From: a bacterium
Lineage (GTDB): Bacteria > Krumholzibacteriota > Krumholzibacteriia > Krumholzibacteriales > Krumholzibacteriaceae
Reading direction: 5' to 3'
Assembly: GCA_020350885.1 (NCBI GenBank)
Contig: CP070727.1
Coordinates: 2,283,629-2,320,801, forward strand
Length of the DNA stretch: 37,173 bases
Part shown: positions 7,989-16,785 of the stretch, piece by piece
Layout of the letters: the number at the start of each line of letters is the position of its first letter
Position numbering within the stretch: position 1 is the first letter of the stretch
Program-made: the position numbers and the translations under genes
Notes under the pieces: model-generated
Told to the model about the DNA's origin: nothing
Seen by the model: only the letters and a program-made list of their open reading frames with translations
Databases searched by the model: none

Positions 7989-9608
7989 TCAATGATATTC
8001 GAAGGCGCCGATGTCTACTGCGCCGTCCATGGGACGCGGATATGCTGTCCCGACGGGGATGAGAACCCCCTCTGGCGGGTGAAATAACGGGATGGCGAGT
8101 GGATTCGGGAAGGGTGAACCGTCCGGGCTGGTCATATTCGTTGTACCCTCATTGACAATATCGGAACCGCTGAGAGGCCAGAACAGGTTATTCGCAATAT
8201 CTGTTAGTCCCGGGTCCGGGCCGGTGATGGTTCCCGTCCATTCCGCCGGGAAACTTGCACCTGAGTGAACCCAATTGTTGGCGCCGCTTACACGCCTGCC
8301 GAATACCCAGGTGGCCTCGGAATCGTCAAAAACATTATACGAGGTGATAAAAAAGATGTTATTGTGCATCTCCACACTCTCGACATTAAAATGGGCGAAT
8401 ATGTGAGATCGAGGATCGGCATTTCGATGAATGAATGTGTTGTTGATGAACCGATATCGACCTGAACTGCTCTGATCGCTTCTATCACCACCTACCCGGA
8501 CGTTTCGGCTGAAGCGGTTGGCGATCATCACGTTGCCCGCCACATCACCATCCTCTCGAGCCGTTTCATCGGCCACACCCGCGGCTATATCCGGCCCGAA
8601 CATCTCAAGGTTATGGTAATAGGGATTTTCCATCCAATTGTAGTAGATCTCGTTTCTCTCGGCCCGGCTCTTGACATTGCTGCCGCCGGTCCCGTCGTGT
8701 ATGTAACAGAACTGCAGCCGGAAGACCGATCCTGGATAGTCGTTCTCGTTTGTCGCGATGTAGATCTGGTGTCGGCCGGCCCCTTCGCCGCAGTGGTAGA
8801 CTTCGCAGTACTCGATCGTGAGGTCCCCCGATCCGTGGTCCGCGCCCAGGATTCCATGCGGGCAATCGCGGACGATGCAGTCACGTATCACGATATTGTC
8901 CGCATGGTGAAACAGGCCACGAAACCCTGCATTACAGATTTCGAAGCTCTCGAAAACATAGTTGTTCTGATTGAACTCCACTACGTTGGTTCCACCGTCT
9001 ATCAAGGGCCGGTTACCGTCCATCTTGACGCCGCGGATCGTGATTGGCTGTTCAGGAGATCCCGCATTGCTGAAGGTAATGCCGCCCTGGTATGTATGAC
9101 CTGCGTCAACCAGCACCAGGTCGCCTGGCTCTAGGAGCGCTTCCACCTGCTGAATGCTGGTATACGTTCTAGTTGGACCGACCAGATAGGTTTCTCCACT
9201 CGTGCTGCCATCGTGGGTTGTGGCTGTTGCAGGAGTTGACCATGTGCTTTCGTTGCCGGTGGTGTCAAAGGCGCTGACATGGTAGGTATAACTCGTTCCC
9301 GTGCTCAAGCCGGTGTCGAGATACACCGTCACCGGTGTTACCGTCACGAGCACACTGTCGCGGTATACATGGTATCCACTAACACCGACATTGTCCGTGC
9401 TCGGCGCCCATGTCACTTCGATACGTGAATCGGAGACAGCCCGTGCGGTGACGCTCAGGGGAACGCTGGGCGCATCTGTATCAGGACCGTCCGACGCAGG
9501 CGCAACCCCCCCGCTATTGGCAGTATCGCATGCGGAAGCGAATAGCACTATGAGGACAAGTAGAAGGCAATCCATTTGGAGGATATTCCGTAACGATCTG
9601 CATCTCAT
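7989..9608 (-). CDS. Lipoprotein with a fibronectin type III domain and a right-handed parallel beta-helix
   Basis: 539 residues; ATG at 9608 with AGAGGA seven bases upstream. The N-terminus is a lipoprotein signal ending ASAC (Cys27). A fibronectin III domain spans about residues 45-130 (PSVPLSVTARAVSDSRIEVT, YHVYRDS, YTYHVSAFDTTGN). It is followed by a pectate-lyase-like beta-helix: TYTSIQQVEALLEPGDLVLV opens the helix, and short turns such as NIVIRDCIVRDC, DLTIEYCEVYHC and VEMHNNIFF are its coils. The C-terminal PRPMDGAVDIGAFEYH is the usual ending of such choice-of-anchor or pectate-lyase-fold proteins. No catalytic residues of a known polysaccharide lyase can be assigned, so binding or cleavage of surface polysaccharide is inference. 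Confidence 0.82.
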   Translation of the reverse strand: MRCRSLRNILQMDCLLLVLIVLFASACDTANSGGVAPASDGPDTDAPSVPLSVTARAVSDSRIEVTWAPSTDNVGVSGYHVYRDSVLVTVTPVTVYLDTGLSTGTSYTYHVSAFDTTGNESTWSTPATATTHDGSTSGETYLVGPTRTYTSIQQVEALLEPGDLVLVDAGHTYQGGITFSNAGSPEQPITIRGVKMDGNRPLIDGGTNVVEFNQNNYVFESFEICNAGFRGLFHHADNIVIRDCIVRDCPHGILGADHGSGDLTIEYCEVYHCGEGAGRHQIYIATNENDYPGSVFRLQFCYIHDGTGGSNVKSRAERNEIYYNWMENPYYHNLEMFGPDIAAGVADETAREDGDVAGNVMIANRFSRNVRVGGDRSDQSSSGRYRFINNTFIHRNADPRSHIFAHFNVESVEMHNNIFFITSYNVFDDSEATWVFGRRVSGANNWVHSGASFPAEWTGTITGPDPGLTDIANNLFWPLSGSDIVNEGTTNMTSPDGSPFPNPLAIPLFHPPEGVLIPVGTAYPRPMDGAVDIGAFEYH

Positions 9609-9715
9609 TGCTGAATCCTCTCTTCATCAACAGTAACCCGGCTGGACCGCCATTTCAAGTGATTCTAGCTGCTCATCGTGTGGATGATGCAAGATGGATG
9701 CCTGATGAAATCAGC

Positions 9716-9840
9716 CTGTGCCGTGCAAATATTCCGTCCGCATTGCTATTTTTGCACTTAGCTGATTTCCATAAGCCCGGTGCCAAAACTCCAAAACAGA
9801 GAGTAGTCATGAAGAGGATCTCACCTGGGGACCCAGGTGG
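9716..9840 (+). repeat. Dispersed intergenic element, copy 3 (left half plus core)
   Basis: The left terminus ATTCCGTCCGCATTGCTATT (from 9731) is identical over 20 bases to the copy at 30051. It continues TTTGCACTTAGCTGATTTCC and AAAACAGAGAGTAGTCATGA, and ends in the core GAAGAGGATCTCACCTGGGG. The right module is missing. In this copy the core has become a strong hairpin, CACCTGGG and CCCAGGTG with a two-base loop (9822-9839). The copy is on the plus strand between two minus-strand genes. Confidence 0.75.
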
Positions 9841-9904
9841 AACAACTTTTCTGAATTTGAGACAGTTGGTTAACGGGATACACAAAATTGAATCATAAAC
9901 ATGC

Positions 9905-11038
9905 TCATTTTGTGTTGTTCAGAAACACTGAGACATTGTTGGAATCAGTGTTTGCCACGGCCAGGTCCTTGTCGCCATCCTTGTCCAAATCGCATGCAAT
10001 GATCGACTCAGGGGCGTCACCGACGTTAAAATACTGTGCGTCTTCAAATGTTGCATTCCCTTTGTTCAGTAACACGGAGATGTTGTCTGATTCAGTATTT
10101 GCCACGGCCAAATCATAATCGCCGTCACCATCTAGATCACCGGCACAGATCGACCCGGGGGCATCGCCGACGCCATAGGTCACCGGTGATTCAAAAGTCC
10201 CGTCACCCTTGTTTAGCAATACGGAGACGCTGTCGGAATTAAGATTCGCCACGGCCAGATCATTATCGTTGTCGCCGTCCAGATCACATGTGCAGATTGA
10301 AAGCGGTCCATCACCTGTGTAATAGTGGACGGCTGGTGCAAATGTCCCGCTGCCGTTGTTTATAAACACGGAAACATTGTCTGAATATGCATTGGCCGAT
10401 GCCAGATCGATGGCCCCGTCTCCATTCATGTCACTGGCGCAGACTGATGCAGGGTGATTACCGGCAGTATAATCAGTCCGGTCGAATGATCCGGTGTACA
10501 GCATAACAGATATGTTGTCCGAGTTACCATTTGCCACCACTAAATCATTGTCACCGTCGCCGGTCAGATCGCAGGGAATGACTGCCCAGGGCCCATCACC
10601 GACAGGAAAAATCCATGCGGTAGTATATGTCCCGCCTCCCCGGTTACGCCATATAGCTAATTCGTCAGAAGCATAACTTACCATAACAAGGTCATTTAAG
10701 TCGTCATCATCAATATCACAGCCAATAACTGACATGGGGCGATCACCGCTTGACCCATGATCCTCCGCGGCTGCAAACGAGCCAAGACCATCACCCCGTA
10801 GAATGGATATACTGTTGGAATTCATATTTGCCACAGCCAGGTCGTAGTCGCCATCTTCATCCAAGTCGCACGCATAGACGGAGTGTGGTCCGGTACCTAC
10901 AGGGTAATCGACTTTGTCACTTAATGAGAATATCGCAGGTTGTTTCGGCTTGTACGGCTTGTCATCCGAGCATGAAAGGCAACAAATCAATAACACTAGG
11001 ATAACCAGAAATACATTAACCTTCCTGATTGAATACAT
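9905..11038 (-). CDS. FG-GAP/VCBS-repeat lipoprotein
   Basis: 377 residues; ATG at 11038 with AAGGAGG seven bases upstream. A lipoprotein signal ends CLSC (Cys23). The rest is seven repeats of about 48 residues, each with a calcium-binding-type loop such as DLDEDGDYDLAVAN, DLTGDGDNDLVVAN or DLDKDGDKDLAVAN, followed by NSDNISVLLNKG-like strands. Seven blades fit an integrin-alpha-like beta-propeller. The Asp-rich loops are intact in every repeat, except that the second reads DIDDDDLNDLVMVS. Such proteins sit on the outer surface and bind partners or polymers; nothing points to enzyme activity. It ends right after the last repeat, without the sorting domain seen in the propeller protein at 27878, so it is probably anchored only by lipid. 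Confidence 0.85.
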   Translation of the reverse strand: MYSIRKVNVFLVILVLLICCLSCSDDKPYKPKQPAIFSLSDKVDYPVGTGPHSVYACDLDEDGDYDLAVANMNSNSISILRGDGLGSFAAAEDHGSSGDRPMSVIGCDIDDDDLNDLVMVSYASDELAIWRNRGGGTYTTAWIFPVGDGPWAVIPCDLTGDGDNDLVVANGNSDNISVMLYTGSFDRTDYTAGNHPASVCASDMNGDGAIDLASANAYSDNVSVFINNGSGTFAPAVHYYTGDGPLSICTCDLDGDNDNDLAVANLNSDSVSVLLNKGDGTFESPVTYGVGDAPGSICAGDLDGDGDYDLAVANTESDNISVLLNKGNATFEDAQYFNVGDAPESIIACDLDKDGDKDLAVANTDSNNVSVFLNNTK

Positions 11039-11342
11039 TTCATATCCTCCTTTAATTCATTTTAATAATAAAGGATTCACCACTATCACAAAAAGAATCC
11101 TTACTTGGGTGACATTTTATCGAATAACCGCTTAGACGTCAAGAAAAAGTATAATGTAAATGTTTGATTATAAATAGGTAATATGCTTGGCGTATTCTAG
11201 GAATAATAATCCCTGTGGTTCTCGAAACGTTCAGACCGGGGAGAAATGTGATTATGGGAAAAATCTATAACTGTCTGGTGTTAAGCTGTGGGTCGAGTCT
11301 ATCTCAGCGGGCGTTCTGCGATCGGCGTGTCAGGCCTTAGTC
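11039..11342. other. Intergenic region with no recognised gene
   Basis: This is AT-rich near the start of the FG-GAP lipoprotein gene, whose promoter it should hold on the minus strand. A plus-strand GTATAATGTAAATGTTTGAT near 11150 recalls the TATATAATGTTTGA of the dispersed repeat's right end, but the rest of the element is absent. I see no RNA gene or clear terminator. Confidence 0.4.
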
Positions 11343-11531
11343 CTCAGCTTGAACGGCTTGTGGGGCGGTCGCTCACTATCGCTATCTTTAGCTTCTCGTC
11401 TTCCGCTGCGGGATCAAGAACAAACCAAAAAGGACGAAAAGCACGAATAGCACAAAGGATTTCTCCCGACCCGGCAGGAAGCCGATACATCCAAGAAATC
11501 CGAGAAATCCCAAGAAGCCTAAAGGATTCAT
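11343..11531 (-). CDS. Small hydrophobic membrane protein (62 residues)
   Basis: ATG at 11531 has GGAGAGG four bases upstream. The protein begins MNPLGFLGFLGFLGCIGFLP, a Leu/Gly/Phe ladder, then GREK, a second hydrophobic run SFVLFVLFVLFWFVLDP, and a short charged tail ending at TGA. Two short membrane helices with a basic turn between them are likely. The LGFLGFLGFLG opening recalls small DUF3796-like membrane proteins of Firmicutes, but I would not assign it to the family on this alone. It lies between the amidohydrolase and FG-GAP genes on the same strand, about 80 bases from the amidohydrolase stop codon, so it could be cotranscribed with that gene. Function unknown. Confidence 0.5.
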
Positions 11532-11611
11532 TTGTCCTCTCCGTGTATTGAGTCCGGGCTTAAGATGTTCGTCTAACTCAAAACATTACGGAGCAAGTCA
11601 TCGCCACTCAT

Positions 11612-12982
11612 TCAGTGTGTCGCGGCAGTCTTACTCCTGTCCACAAGTACAACGCCTTCTTTCATCACCCACCGAACACCGTAGATCACGGCGTTTATGT
11701 CCGCGAGTGGATCCCCCTCAACAGCCACGATGTCAGCATAATAGCCCGGCAGTATTGCTCCCAGTTTATCATCCATGCCGAGAAGAGCAGCCCCATTGCG
11801 TGTTGCGGTTGCAAGTGCCTCCTCTGGAGTCATACCGGCCTTCACGAACCACCCCAGCTCTCGAGTATTTTCACCAAACATAGTGAAGAGTGCATCTGAA
11901 CCCATGGCGATACGTACCCCAGCCTTATGCGCACGTCGCGTTGTTTCAAGATTCCGCTCGATGAAGGCTTCTAACCTTTCAACGACCTCGGGACCGTAAC
12001 CGAATTGCTCCGCATTATCAATGTAGTATCGGTTGTGATCAATTGTCGGAACGTAGAAGATTCCTCGACGGGCCATCTCATCTATCGTCTTATCATCCAT
12101 GTCCGTTGCATGCTCTATAGAGTTGGCACCGGCGCGCACTGCATCACGGGCTGCATCCGGTCCATATGAGTGAACTGCTATGTGTTTTCCCATGTGCTGC
12201 GTTACCTCTACCGCTGCCTTGATCTCCTCAAACGTGTAGGTCTGATATCCAGTTACATCGTCTGCGCTTCCCGTTGATGCGAACATCTTTATACAGTCAA
12301 CACCCGCAGCTAATTCTCTGCGCACAATACGGATCACCTCGTCAACTCCATCTGCTTGCCCCCAGGTCGGTCCTCGATGTCCATGCTGGGACGGGTTGAA
12401 GTTCGGAAGCAATCCGTATCCCGAGACGAACATCCGTGGGCCAACCATGGCACCTCTGTTGATCAGATCGCGCATGGCAATATCCATGCGGACACACGTA
12501 TGTGGGTCAAAGGCACCAAGATCACGTACGGTGGTTACACCGGCTTCTAGCGTCTTGCGTGCGTTTTCCTGCGCAAGAAAAACTGTAATCGCAGGGGACA
12601 TCGTTTCCCACTGATCCCAAGGGCGAGTACCCGGAGTCTGGTCCCAGTAGTAGGTCATGTGAGTGTGGACGTCTATAAGGCCCGGTATTCCTGTGTAGGA
12701 AGTCAGGTCGATCACCTCGACCTCCGGGCCCACATCCGGCACTTCCTCACTGACGCTGATTATGCGGGTGTTTTCGATGATTACCGCTGCATCGTTCAGC
12801 ACAGTGCCCGTCCCCGTCAGAACCCGACCAAAGCGAAGAACCTTCATATTGTCGTCGGCTAAGGTCTTGAAAGGGGACCATGTCAAAAAAAGACAGACGG
12901 ATAAAGCCACAGTGCCCAGAGGGGGGCCCGCAGTACCATTTATCCTAGATATACACAACGATCTCAAAGCAAGTCTCCACAT
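11612..12982 (-). CDS. Secreted metal-dependent amidohydrolase (imidazolonepropionase / Xaa-Pro dipeptidase-like)
   Basis: 456 residues; ATG at 12982 with GGGGGT five bases upstream. The N-terminus looks like a signal sequence (GTVALSVCLFLTWSPFKTLA). The amidohydrolase barrel follows with its full metal set: DVHTHM (His106, His108), CIKMFAS (Lys232, probably carboxylated), AVHSYG (His271), SIEHATD (His291) and MGSDAL (Asp363). The small beta-sandwich is built from both ends (VLTGTGTVLNDAAVIIENTR and GAILPGYYADIVAVEGDPLA). Related secreted enzymes cleave proline or lysine dipeptides, or other amides and lactams; the substrate cannot be told here. It lies in the run of minus-strand genes for exported hydrolases. 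Confidence 0.88.
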   Translation of the reverse strand: MWRLALRSLCISRINGTAGPPLGTVALSVCLFLTWSPFKTLADDNMKVLRFGRVLTGTGTVLNDAAVIIENTRIISVSEEVPDVGPEVEVIDLTSYTGIPGLIDVHTHMTYYWDQTPGTRPWDQWETMSPAITVFLAQENARKTLEAGVTTVRDLGAFDPHTCVRMDIAMRDLINRGAMVGPRMFVSGYGLLPNFNPSQHGHRGPTWGQADGVDEVIRIVRRELAAGVDCIKMFASTGSADDVTGYQTYTFEEIKAAVEVTQHMGKHIAVHSYGPDAARDAVRAGANSIEHATDMDDKTIDEMARRGIFYVPTIDHNRYYIDNAEQFGYGPEVVERLEAFIERNLETTRRAHKAGVRIAMGSDALFTMFGENTRELGWFVKAGMTPEEALATATRNGAALLGMDDKLGAILPGYYADIVAVEGDPLADINAVIYGVRWVMKEGVVLVDRSKTAATH

Positions 12983-13302
12983 CGTCTACCCCCTGTTACT
13001 GTTTTGTTGGTCTGCCCACAGACTTAGTACCACTCTGAGACTCAAACTGCTTGCTCCATGGGAGCCGGCTCTATCGTCTCCGGTGCCGTCAGCTGATGTC
13101 CCAGAAAGTTGTGTGAATGAACCCGATTGTACTCCTTTTTTATCGTTATTCAAGGTGTCCCTTCTGAAAATTCCATCCGATCGAGGACAAATATTAATGT
13201 GCAGACAAAATAAGCAGAAGCCACAGTGGTTTTAAAAGGCTCTACAGTGATTCAATTCTTGATAATCGTTATTTCGAGTTGTTAATGGCAAAGTGTCCTG
13301 CA
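12983..13302. other. Intergenic region with no recognised gene
   Basis: This lies between the start of the amidohydrolase gene and the end of the methyltransferase gene, both minus strand. It should hold the amidohydrolase promoter. I see no repeat copy, RNA gene or strong hairpin in it. Confidence 0.4.
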
Positions 13303-13989
13303 TCAAACTTCGACCCACTCATAATCACTTAGCTTGCCACTATGAATTGGTGTTTTGCATGGGTAAATTGATTCAAAGGGAATATTACGGTCTTCCTCAC
13401 ACAGGAGGTCAGTTTTCACCAGGATCAAATCATGCGACCCTTTTGGTCTACACACTACGGTGTAGCCATGCCGATCGCCCAGTTTCTTAAAGGCCAGCGG
13501 GCTTGCGCCAAAACCCTTCTCCGTGTCACGGCCAGGACAATTAGGATCATACTTGAGTGCCAATGATTCATGAGGTTCAAAGTTAGGATTCATTTCCAAT
13601 TGAATTATACGAGGTGAGTATGCACTTAGAACTTCTTTCAATATCCAATAGTCGTTACCGTCAATATCAATTGAAAGAAAATCAAACTTTTCCGGTACAT
13701 GAAATTCTTCAAAGGAGCTGACTGTATTTTCTACTGTCAGCAAACGCTGGTAGAGCCCGATGGCATGATTTCGGTAGCGCTTATCAAACATCACGCATTT
13801 CCACCTATAAGTTTTACGGAAAAAGACTGTGTTGGAACAGCCATAACCGTTCCCTGCGCCTATGTCCACGAAGAATTTATTGTAGGTGCCAATGACTTGC
13901 ACAATGCGGTTAACGTAGTGGTCCTGGCCATGCTGTGATGCACTTGGCAAAGTTGGGTCAACTGCATCGAGGTTAAGCTTTTCATTCAT
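13303..13989 (-). CDS. FkbM-like SAM-dependent methyltransferase
   Basis: 228 residues; ATG at 13989 with GGAAG about six bases upstream. SASQHGQDHYVNRIV opens the domain. VDIGAGNGYGCSNT (residues 41-54) is the glycine-rich SAM loop. FDFLSIDIDGNDYWILKE (102-119) and RIIQLEMNPNFEP (127-139) match the FkbM layout, in which an acidic pair follows the SIDIDG strand. FkbM-type enzymes O-methylate sugars, polyketides or glycans, and many sit in polysaccharide clusters; none is visible here. No signal peptide, so cytoplasmic. The protein is complete and has its own ribosome binding site, but no operon partner nearby suggests a substrate. Confidence 0.75.
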   Translation of the reverse strand: MNEKLNLDAVDPTLPSASQHGQDHYVNRIVQVIGTYNKFFVDIGAGNGYGCSNTVFFRKTYRWKCVMFDKRYRNHAIGLYQRLLTVENTVSSFEEFHVPEKFDFLSIDIDGNDYWILKEVLSAYSPRIIQLEMNPNFEPHESLALKYDPNCPGRDTEKGFGASPLAFKKLGDRHGYTVVCRPKGSHDLILVKTDLLCEEDRNIPFESIYPCKTPIHSGKLSDYEWVEV

Positions 13990-14248
13990 ATTAAACTTCC
14001 ATTCTGAAGAATACTTTCGTTAAATAGATGTTAATCTATTAATAGGTGTATCAATATGAAGGGAACACCTGGAAAGAACATAAGATCATTCCGATGGACT
14101 GGGTACAGATTGATGTTATAAGTAGGGATAGTGTAAGTAAAAACACAGGAAATAGCAATAAAAGACTATTGACTCCTACCATGTGTGTGGGCGTAGGGCA
14201 AAATTATTCAGACTACGTACAATTAGCGATCTTCCTTGCACTTAACTA

Positions 14249-14465
14249 CTGTGCCTTCTGGATATATCGTCCGCATTGGTATCCTTGCACTTGGCGGATT
14301 TCTCGGAAACCAGCAACGGAGCCTTAATTAGAGATTGATTATGAAGAGGGTCTCACCTGGGGAGCCAGTTGTTTCAGATTAGAACTCCACATGTAGTACG
14401 AAAAAGGACCGGTTTAACAAACCTGATATTCAATGATAGATTTGCAATTATCATTACGAATGGTT
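14249..14465 (+). repeat. Dispersed intergenic element, copy 4
   Basis: The left end CTGTGCCTTCTGGATATATC continues CGTCCGCATTGGTATCCTTG, CACTTGGCGGATTTCTCGGA and AACCAGCAACGGAG. The core TGAAGAGGGTCTCACCTGGG starts at 14342. A shortened right end is suggested by TTGCAATTATCATTACGAA at 14439-14457, like the right terminus at 2941-2960. A fragment of a second left end (GTACAATTAGCGATCTTCC near 14217) lies just upstream. The copy is on the plus strand between two minus-strand genes and accounts for most of this 510-base gap. Confidence 0.7.
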
Positions 14466-14499
14466 GTCGGTTTTCTTTAACGGGTACCAATGTTCAAGT

Positions 14500-15351
14500 T
14501 CAATGTAATTTTTTTCTTAAAAAGTCGATGTTCCGGTCCAATTCTTCCTTCGTACACAGGGATCCATGTCCCGGACAAATGGTTTCCAAGTCAAGTTCTT
14601 TCAGTCTTTCAAGCTGAGCAATCCAGAGTCTCCACTCATCAGGTCCTCCGAAATGCGTTGTAAGCTCCATGCCCTCATAGACCGTGTCGCCGGCAAATAG
14701 TGTCTTAGAGTGCGGGTGATAAATTGAGATTTCTGTCGATACATGGCCTGGTGTGTACAGAATATGTATCTCTTCATCATCTATAGTAAGAATTGTATCT
14801 TTTTCTATGACCTGATCGGGTACGGATAAGACTACATCGCCGAAGATTCTGTCTCCTTTGTCAGTGGACCATTTGAGCATGTTTAAAAGAAATTTCTTGT
14901 ACTGCTCACCTCTCATACTGATAAATGACTTTAGCCAGCTGTGACTGATTACCTTAGCGCCTTTTTCCTTGAAGACACGCATACCAAATATGTGGTCGGA
15001 ATGATGGTGAGTAAGGATTAAATAAAACATTTTCCGGTTGCCTATATACTTGCGGGCCTCATTCCAAATGAATTCTGCAGAGTCTATGGTCATACCGGCA
15101 TCAATGAAAATGACACTCTCGCGTGTAAATATAATTCCGGCTGTTACCCCATTTTCACCTCCTGTATGGTACAATCCGGTAATAGCTAAGACATTATCAG
15201 ATAACCTGGTCACTTTGGGATTGCCGATTCCTTCAATCCAGCCTTCTTCTGAATCATGGATTGCCTGTGGCTTGCCTGCAGAAGAGGGTGAAGCTCCAAT
15301 CAGCAGTATAGATATTTGAACAATTATGATGTTTAGGTATAAGATTTTCAT
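14500..15351 (-). CDS. Secreted metallo-beta-lactamase-fold hydrolase
   Basis: I chose ATG 15351 because AAGGGAGA lies six bases upstream; an ATG at 15381 would put basic residues before the signal peptide MKILYLNIIIVQISILLIGA. 283 residues. The zinc motifs are complete: THHHSDH (His115, His117, Asp119, His120), TPGHVSTE (His203), FAGDTVYEG (Asp222) and CPGHGSLC (His262). The order and spacing fit the glyoxalase II / class B beta-lactamase superfamily; VDRETGGENGVTAGIIFT-type openings (here HTGGENGVTAGIIFT) are seen in the periplasmic branch. It could act on thioesters, lactones, lactams or alkyl sulfates. Resistance is possible but not shown. Last gene of the minus-strand run; the MarR regulon is divergent. 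Confidence 0.87.
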   Translation of the reverse strand: MKILYLNIIIVQISILLIGASPSSAGKPQAIHDSEEGWIEGIGNPKVTRLSDNVLAITGLYHTGGENGVTAGIIFTRESVIFIDAGMTIDSAEFIWNEARKYIGNRKMFYLILTHHHSDHIFGMRVFKEKGAKVISHSWLKSFISMRGEQYKKFLLNMLKWSTDKGDRIFGDVVLSVPDQVIEKDTILTIDDEEIHILYTPGHVSTEISIYHPHSKTLFAGDTVYEGMELTTHFGGPDEWRLWIAQLERLKELDLETICPGHGSLCTKEELDRNIDFLRKKLH

Positions 15352-15552
15352 CTCATGTCTCCCTTTCTGAATATGATTCAATTACTTCTATCGCAATTGT
15401 CGGCTCGAGGTCTCCCCTGTATTATTAATACGGCAAGACGCAAAAAAATATTCAATAATTTTGTGGTTCTTGAGGAATATCAAAATCTACGGATTTCCAG
15501 CGATCACGCCGGGCTCTCTCTAAATTGAAGAACTCCAGAGCACCAATATCGC

Positions 15553-15581
15553 TTGACATAATAAGGGGGATGTAATATAGT
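15553..15581 (+). promoter_or_regulatory. Near-consensus sigma70 promoter of the MarR gene
   Basis: TTGACA (15553-15558) and TATAGT (15576-15581) are separated by exactly 17 bases. The -10 box overlaps the palindromic operator at 15578-15596, a layout that fits repression by the gene's own product. Confidence 0.75.
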
Positions 15582-15596
15582 TGCAATTAGCAACTA
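15578..15596. promoter_or_regulatory. MarR-type palindromic operator 1
   Basis: TAGTTGCAATTAGCAACTA has perfect seven-base arms (TAGTTGC / GCAACTA) around five bases. It overlaps the -10 box of the MarR promoter and recurs in nearly the same form before the acetyltransferase gene, which points to the product of the neighbouring MarR gene as its binder (inference). Confidence 0.75.
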
Positions 15597-15607
15597 ATTT
15601 TCGATAA

Positions 15608-16144
15608 TTGGTTTATGAGAGGATGTTCGGTTTGCCATCAAAACGGAAGAAAAGTGATGTGCCGGTGAGAGATGCAGAATTGGATATGGACGCACGGGAC
15701 CTGTATAGGGCGGTGAGCGAACTCGTCCGTATTTACCAGTTTCGTGACAGGAAGTCGATATGCTACTACGATATCTCCGTTACCCAGTGCTACGCGCTGA
15801 GTGCCATTATTGCGAATGAGTCAATGACACTGAATAGGCTCGCCGCCGTGCTGTATCTTGATAAGAGCACGGCCAGTCGTTCAGTCGAAACGCTCGTTCG
15901 AAAGGGCTACGCACGCAGGTCAACCGATCCGACCGATGCACGCGCTCTCAATCTCGAGGTAACCAAAAAGGGACGTGATCTCCATTCAAAGATCATAGAA
16001 GATCTTATCGAGGAGATGAAGAAGCTCGTTGCCGATTACGATCCCGGTACACGCCAGGCTACGACCCGCCTTATCGCCCGGCTGGCAAACGCAGCAACGG
16101 CGAGGTTTGGACAGAAAGGCGAGAAATGTACTGGGGAGGTTTGA
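15608..16144 (+). CDS. MarR family transcriptional regulator
   Basis: Up to 178 residues from a TTG at 15608, or about 173 from the ATG at 15623. GAGAGG sits right against that ATG, too close for a normal spacer, so the start is uncertain. The winged helix is clear: ISVTQCYALSAIIANESMTL, NRLAAVLYLDKSTASRSVET as recognition region, VRKGYARRSTDPTDARALNL as wing, and VTKKGRDLHSKI. Long basic and acidic helices at each end make the dimer. MarR proteins release DNA on binding phenolic or other small ligands, or on thiol oxidation. Two cysteines (in SICYYD and TQCYAL) lie near the dimer region; redox sensing is speculation. It heads a regulon with the ArsN2-type acetyltransferase and the M28 peptidase. 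Confidence 0.88.
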   Translation: MVYERMFGLPSKRKKSDVPVRDAELDMDARDLYRAVSELVRIYQFRDRKSICYYDISVTQCYALSAIIANESMTLNRLAAVLYLDKSTASRSVETLVRKGYARRSTDPTDARALNLEVTKKGRDLHSKIIEDLIEEMKKLVADYDPGTRQATTRLIARLANAATARFGQKGEKCTGEV

Positions 16145-16170
16145 AAGAGGGCAGATTTTTTTATAGATAT

Positions 16171-16187
16171 AGTTGCAAGATGCAACT
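16171..16187. promoter_or_regulatory. MarR-type palindromic operator 2, before the acetyltransferase gene
   Basis: AGTTGCAAGATGCAACT has six-base perfect arms (AGTTGC / GCAACT) around five bases, the same arms and spacing as operator 1. It lies between the MarR gene and the acetyltransferase gene. A weak promoter candidate sits just upstream (TTGAAA at 16141, TATAGA at 16162, 15-base spacer). Confidence 0.7.
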
Positions 16188-16250
16188 TTTTTCTAGGCTG
16201 GGCGTACAAGCATATATGGAATCTATCCGAATTCGGAGAGGAGTCATTAG

Positions 16251-16727
16251 TTGGGTGAGGTGATCAGCATTAGAACAGCGGAGAGTGGCGATCTGGATAG
16301 GGTAACAGGTCTGCTATGCGAGTGTAATCTACCTACCGAAGGCGTTGAGGAAAACCTTGGCAAAGGGTATGTCATAGCAGAGCACGGAGTGGAATTGGTA
16401 GGCGTCTGTGGGATCGAAGTTTTAAAGCCTTTTGGTCTCTTGAGATCGTTCGCTGTATCCCGTTCGTGGCGAGGCATGTCGGCCGGGCGTGCTCTCATGG
16501 ATGATCGCATAGCGTGGGCAAGGGATGAGGGCATCAAAGCGCTTTACCTTTTGACAATGGGCACCGGCCATTACTTCGAACAATTTGGATTTAAGTACAT
16601 ACAACGTAACCGTGTTCCGCCTGAGATTAAGGGTTCTCTTGAGTTCAGTTCGCTCTGTCCGGAGACCGCTGTCGTCATGGTCAAGTCACTCGGTGATCTA
16701 GGGCGAGAGGAATCTCAAAAGTCTTAA
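16251..16727 (+). CDS. arsN2: GNAT acetyltransferase, ArsN2-like
   Basis: 158 residues from TTG 16251, with GAGGAG seven bases upstream. The whole chain follows the ArsN2 pattern: LLCECNLPTEGVEENLGKGY near the N-terminus, ELVGVCGIEVLKPFGLLRSF (beta-strands), AVSRSWRGMSAGRALMDDRI (the acetyl-CoA pyrophosphate loop; the usual RGxGxG is RGMSAG here), ALYLLTMGTGHYFEQFGFKY, and the C-terminal signature PPEIKGSLEFSSLCPETAVV. ArsN2 is named from arsenic-resistance operons, but its substrate is not settled, and no other ars gene is present here. A palindromic MarR operator lies directly upstream. The M28 peptidase gene follows after 58 bases. Confidence 0.78.
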   Translation: MGEVISIRTAESGDLDRVTGLLCECNLPTEGVEENLGKGYVIAEHGVELVGVCGIEVLKPFGLLRSFAVSRSWRGMSAGRALMDDRIAWARDEGIKALYLLTMGTGHYFEQFGFKYIQRNRVPPEIKGSLEFSSLCPETAVVMVKSLGDLGREESQKS

Positions 16728-16735
16728 GAACGATC

Positions 16736-16752
16736 ACGCTCCTGCGGAGCGT
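16736..16752 (+). promoter_or_regulatory. Short hairpin between the acetyltransferase and peptidase genes
   Basis: ACGCTCC and GGAGCGT flank three bases. There is no T-run after it, so it is more likely a processing or attenuation hairpin than a terminator. Confidence 0.35.
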
Positions 16753-16785
16753 ACAACCTGGATTTGAAACCTTGGAGGTGCAGCA

